DNA of 7,170 nucleotides from Lentisphaeria bacterium (GTDB lineage: Bacteria; Verrucomicrobiota; Lentisphaeria; Victivallales; UBA1829). How positions within the stretch are numbered: the stretch's first letter is position 1; every line of letters starts with the position of its first letter. A model generated the notes under the pieces. That model was not told the origin of the DNA. It did no database searches and worked only from the letters and a program-made list of their open reading frames with translations. The DNA lies in contig DXVA01000231.1 of assembly GCA_019408975.1 (NCBI GenBank), forward strand, positions 1 to 7,170, given 5' to 3'. The translations under genes and the position numbers were made by a program. This document shows, piece after piece, positions 4,499 to 7,170 of this stretch.

Positions 4499-6964
4499 TC
4501 ATTCCTGCTGGATGACCCGGATTTCCGGAGGCGCCTGAATGTTTTTCACAGGTTCCGCACCGGTCCAGTCCCATGTGGCATGAACAGGTCCGAAGGGAGT
4601 CGGAACACTTCCGGAAAGTTTTTCGCCGGGAGTCACCAATGGAGCAGATACAATCGAACACCAGCCCGGAGAAACCTGCCGGACACCAAGCAGGATATCC
4701 GAAAAATGCACCAGCGGATGAGCGCTCCAGGCATGGCACATGCTCCAGTACCCGCGCCGCATCCGTTCCAGCCAGTTCTCCGGCGTGGCGGAACAACCGC
4801 CATCCACAAACTCACCCCACCAGCGGCGGATGCAGTCGATGACCTCTCCGCCATGCCCCATCCGTTTTACAGCCTCAAAAATATAATACATGAAATAGGA
4901 ACTCGGCAGGAGTTCCGTTTTCCTGTTTCCCTTCAGCAGCGGCAGAAGAATTCGTTCCAGCCAGATATCATGATCCTCCGGCAGAAGCCCCAGCAGAACA
5001 GCCCGGTTGCTCCGTGAAGCAGCGCATTGTATGCCATGAAGCGATTTTCCTTATGGGAAGGAAAAACCGTATCGGATTTGCCGGTAATGACTTCCCATGA
5101 GAACCCTTGCAAAGTCATCCAGACCGGTTTACGTTCTTCCACCACCTCACGACAGATATCGGTATATTTGCCAACGGCAGTCATCATCTTATCCGAGAGC
5201 GCGGAGTGATTGCCCGGTGCCGGAACCGGATAGATATCCACACCGTAAATGTCAAACGCATTCACATAAGCCCGGAGATCGGCAATCCTGCCGCGCGGAG
5301 CTTCATTCAGCATGACAGGCTTGTAAGGGTCAATACTCCGTATGAACTGATAACTTTCAAGTAGCGGCTCGGGAGGAATGCCGCGCCACGCCGGCTCATC
5401 GGAAATGAAATAACCGAGCAGAGCGGGATGGGCTGCCTTCTTTTTCATTTCTTCCGTATAAAGCTGTTTCCACTGTTCCAGGCGGCGTGGGTCCTGACCG
5501 GCGGCAAGCCTGGGAAGCCGCTCTACAGCACGTGCCATCATGAACATGCCATGGCGGAAAGCCAGATCCAGATTGTTCGCATCCGTCATCCAGACTTTGA
5601 ATCCGGCGTCGGCAAAAGCCGCCGCTTTCTCTTCCATCGTCCCGTGACCATGCGCCCCCAGACGCCAAGAGGAAAGAAGGGCTGCCCGTTAACCAGCATC
5701 ACATGATCACCGCGAAAAGTCACCTCGCGTCCCGCAGGAGGATAAACCGTTACATTCAGCGAGGCAGTCCCGAGCACTTTCCGGTCCGCAGCCAAAGCAG
5801 TAACTGTCAAAGGATGCTCACCTGCCGCCACGGGTGGAGGCAGAGAAAATGCAACCCGGTTGCTTTTCACCTGCCTGACAGCCTGCACTCCCGCAAGAGC
5901 CAGACGAAGTTCCTGAACGCCCGGCAGATTCAGGCGGATTTCTCCGGTCAGCTGATCCGTCCGTGCCATAGTGGAGTAAATCCCGTTACGGTAGGCGACG
6001 GGCGGGTCCAGAATGATTTCAAGCGGTTTTATGCACACTTTGCTTTCCGATAATGCAATCTGATCAAACCAGACCTGTCCGGGAGCGCGCAATTCACAAA
6101 CCAGCCGGATAGAGGTATCCTTTTGCCCCTGAATGTAATCTGTTTCTGCTGCCACGAAGAAAAACAGTCACGCCATACGGCGGCATCATCCGGGACCTTT
6201 CCGTCAATAACCGGATAGACCCGGAACTATGTTGCCGCCATGGAATCTGCAAGCTTTTTATCGGAAGTGCCTTTTACATGATAACTCAAGAGATATGTTC
6301 TGCCGCCCTGCAGCCGGATGTTCCCGTAAACGGCTTTGGGATTTTCACCGGTTTTCCGACTCTTCAGCTCCAGCGTCTTGCCGTAATTCCCTCCCATGTC
6401 CGCAATTCCGACATCGCCGGTAACCTGCCAGCCATCCAGCCCACGCGAAAAACCGCCATTACGGAATATGCCTTCGCTGACACAGACCAGCGGCGCAGTA
6501 AACTGAGCCGTACCCCGTCCCTTCAAACGCAGGACAAAATAAGGCAGTGATCCCTGTCGCTCAAAACATATGGGAAAAGAGAGTTCCTGCCACTGCCCGT
6601 TTCCCTTTTTCCAGCCGGAGGAAAAAGTTTTGAAGACAGGTTTACTGCGTTCCGCATAAACCAGGACGACTGTTCCCGAATCAGCCTTAACTTTAATGCG
6701 GCAGGTATAATTTTCCCCGGCACGCATCTTGACACCGTGCTGAATCCAGAAAAAATCATCCTGCGGCTGAGTCCCACGCATCTGCAGGGCAAACGACTGA
6801 TCCGGCAGTATTATCCGTTCTCCGCCGTTCACCTTGTTCAACATCCAGAACTTCGGCATCTGTTTTGCCGTAAGCTGAGTGAAATCGGAGTTCTGCAGTA
6901 AATTCTGCGCGTGCAGAACCCCGACGCCGAGAAAAACGATCAGAAATGAAAGAACTTTTCGCAT
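4499..6964 (-). pseudogene. Broken gene for a secreted multidomain glycoside-hydrolase-like protein
   Basis: About 822 codons in four open segments. The start is normal: GGAG (plus-strand 6971-6974) precedes ATG 6964, and a signal peptide (MRKVLSFLIVFLGVGVLHA, cleavage before Gln20) follows. Two jelly-roll, carbohydrate-binding-like domains come next (each begins LxNxxF; about 6900-6460 and 6455-6040), then an Ig-like linker (about 6030-5720). A TIM-barrel-like domain (about 5700-4985) contains VNGQPFFPLGVWG, GYFISDEP (Glu probably catalytic) and HGATGLFCWG. The end (about 4980-4499) resembles the C-terminus of six-hairpin, rhamnosidase-like enzymes: CIRRWWGEFVDGG, SMCHAWSAHPL, LLGVRQVSPGW, GSVPTPFGPV. 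Reading is interrupted by an in-frame TAG (6227-6229) and by three frame losses, near 6121-6129, 5641-5643 and 4983-4988, each repaired by adding one base. It is the second gene after a prepilin-like gene. The substrate is unknown. Confidence 0.8.
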
Positions 6965-6989
6965 GGCAATCTCCTTTTTGAGTTAATTT

Positions 6990-7170
6990 TCAGTAGACCA
7001 GTAAATAGCCGAAACTGTTGGTTCCCACTAAAGAAAGCAAAGTGCCATCCGGCTTTCCGGCAGAGTTCAGGTAGTTGCCGGAAGGCAGAAGAACCGGCCC
7101 TGCATGACTGTCCATATAAAGCAGATGGGTTTTCTTATTGTGGCGGAACCGGAAATAGGCTGGAGAAGAG
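6990..7170 (-). CDS. Prepilin-like protein with H-X9-DG-type C-terminus (3' end only)
   Basis: The last 59 codons of a gene that enters from beyond position 7170 (frame set by TGA at 6992-6990). It contains RFRHNKKTHLLYMDSHAG: a His followed by exactly nine residues and then Asp, as in the 'prepilin-type processing-associated H-X9-DG' family, with Ser in place of the Gly. These proteins usually begin with a type IV pilin-like methylation signal and are strongly expanded in Lentisphaerota and Planctomycetes. The N-terminus is outside the window, so the pilin signal cannot be checked. The stop lies 25 bases before the start of the broken glycosidase gene, suggesting a shared transcript. Their role next to carbohydrate enzymes is not established; a part in surface display or glycan handling is a guess. 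Confidence 0.72.
   Translation of the reverse strand, partial: SSPAYFRFRHNKKTHLLYMDSHAGPVLLPSGNYLNSAGKPDGTLLSLVGTNSFGYLLVY

Noticed and set aside
4458..4796. Alternative - strand frame over the end of the glycosidase
   Set aside because: The 4499-4980 frame shows clear rhamnosidase-like motifs (HAWSAHPL, VPTPFGPV). The other frame shows none.
5703..6053. + strand open frame opposite the glycosidase linker
   Set aside because: It has no ribosome-binding site or domain and is the complement of the Ig-like and carbohydrate-binding segment.

Overview
The window looks like a chromosomal segment from an anaerobic gut-type bacterium, most likely of the Lentisphaerota (Victivallis-like). The lineage is inferred from three things: an anaerobe-type 'reverse' rubrerythrin, a prepilin-like protein ending in an H-X9-D motif (a family strongly expanded in the PVC group), and a secreted glycosidase directly downstream of it. 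No marker gene is present, so the taxonomy is tentative. All genes have a similar, moderate base composition, while the intergenic regions are very AT-rich.

Left part (1-1304, + strand): a peroxide-defence module. A run of short hairpin repeats (about 11-100) is followed by an AT-rich promoter region with a near-consensus Per box (199-213). Next come a reverse rubrerythrin (276-827), a strong intrinsic terminator (842-869) and a PerR regulator (891-1304). PerR carries all five regulatory metal ligands at the same residue numbers as Bacillus subtilis PerR. The expected logic is that PerR represses rbr until peroxide oxidises it, and rbr then reduces peroxide.

Middle part (4292 down to 1305, - strand): a tightly overlapping three-gene operon. 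It encodes a YtrA-type GntR regulator, an ABC-2-like permease with an unusual C-terminal soluble domain of about 330 residues, and a YtrB-type ATPase. A palindromic operator sits inside the spacer of the promoter upstream of gntR, so autoregulation is likely. The ATPase gene and perR meet tail to tail with no base between their stop codons.

Right part (7170 down to 4499, - strand): the 3' end of a prepilin-like (H-X9-DG family) gene, then a broken gene for a secreted multidomain glycoside-hydrolase-like protein. The broken gene has a good Shine-Dalgarno and signal peptide but carries one in-frame amber codon and three single-base frame losses. Its TIM-barrel part runs straight into what looks like only the last part of a six-hairpin (rhamnosidase-like) enzyme, so it may be a deletion chimera that later decayed, or an intact gene damaged by assembly errors.

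No tRNA, rRNA, CRISPR array, insertion sequence or phage gene was recognised.
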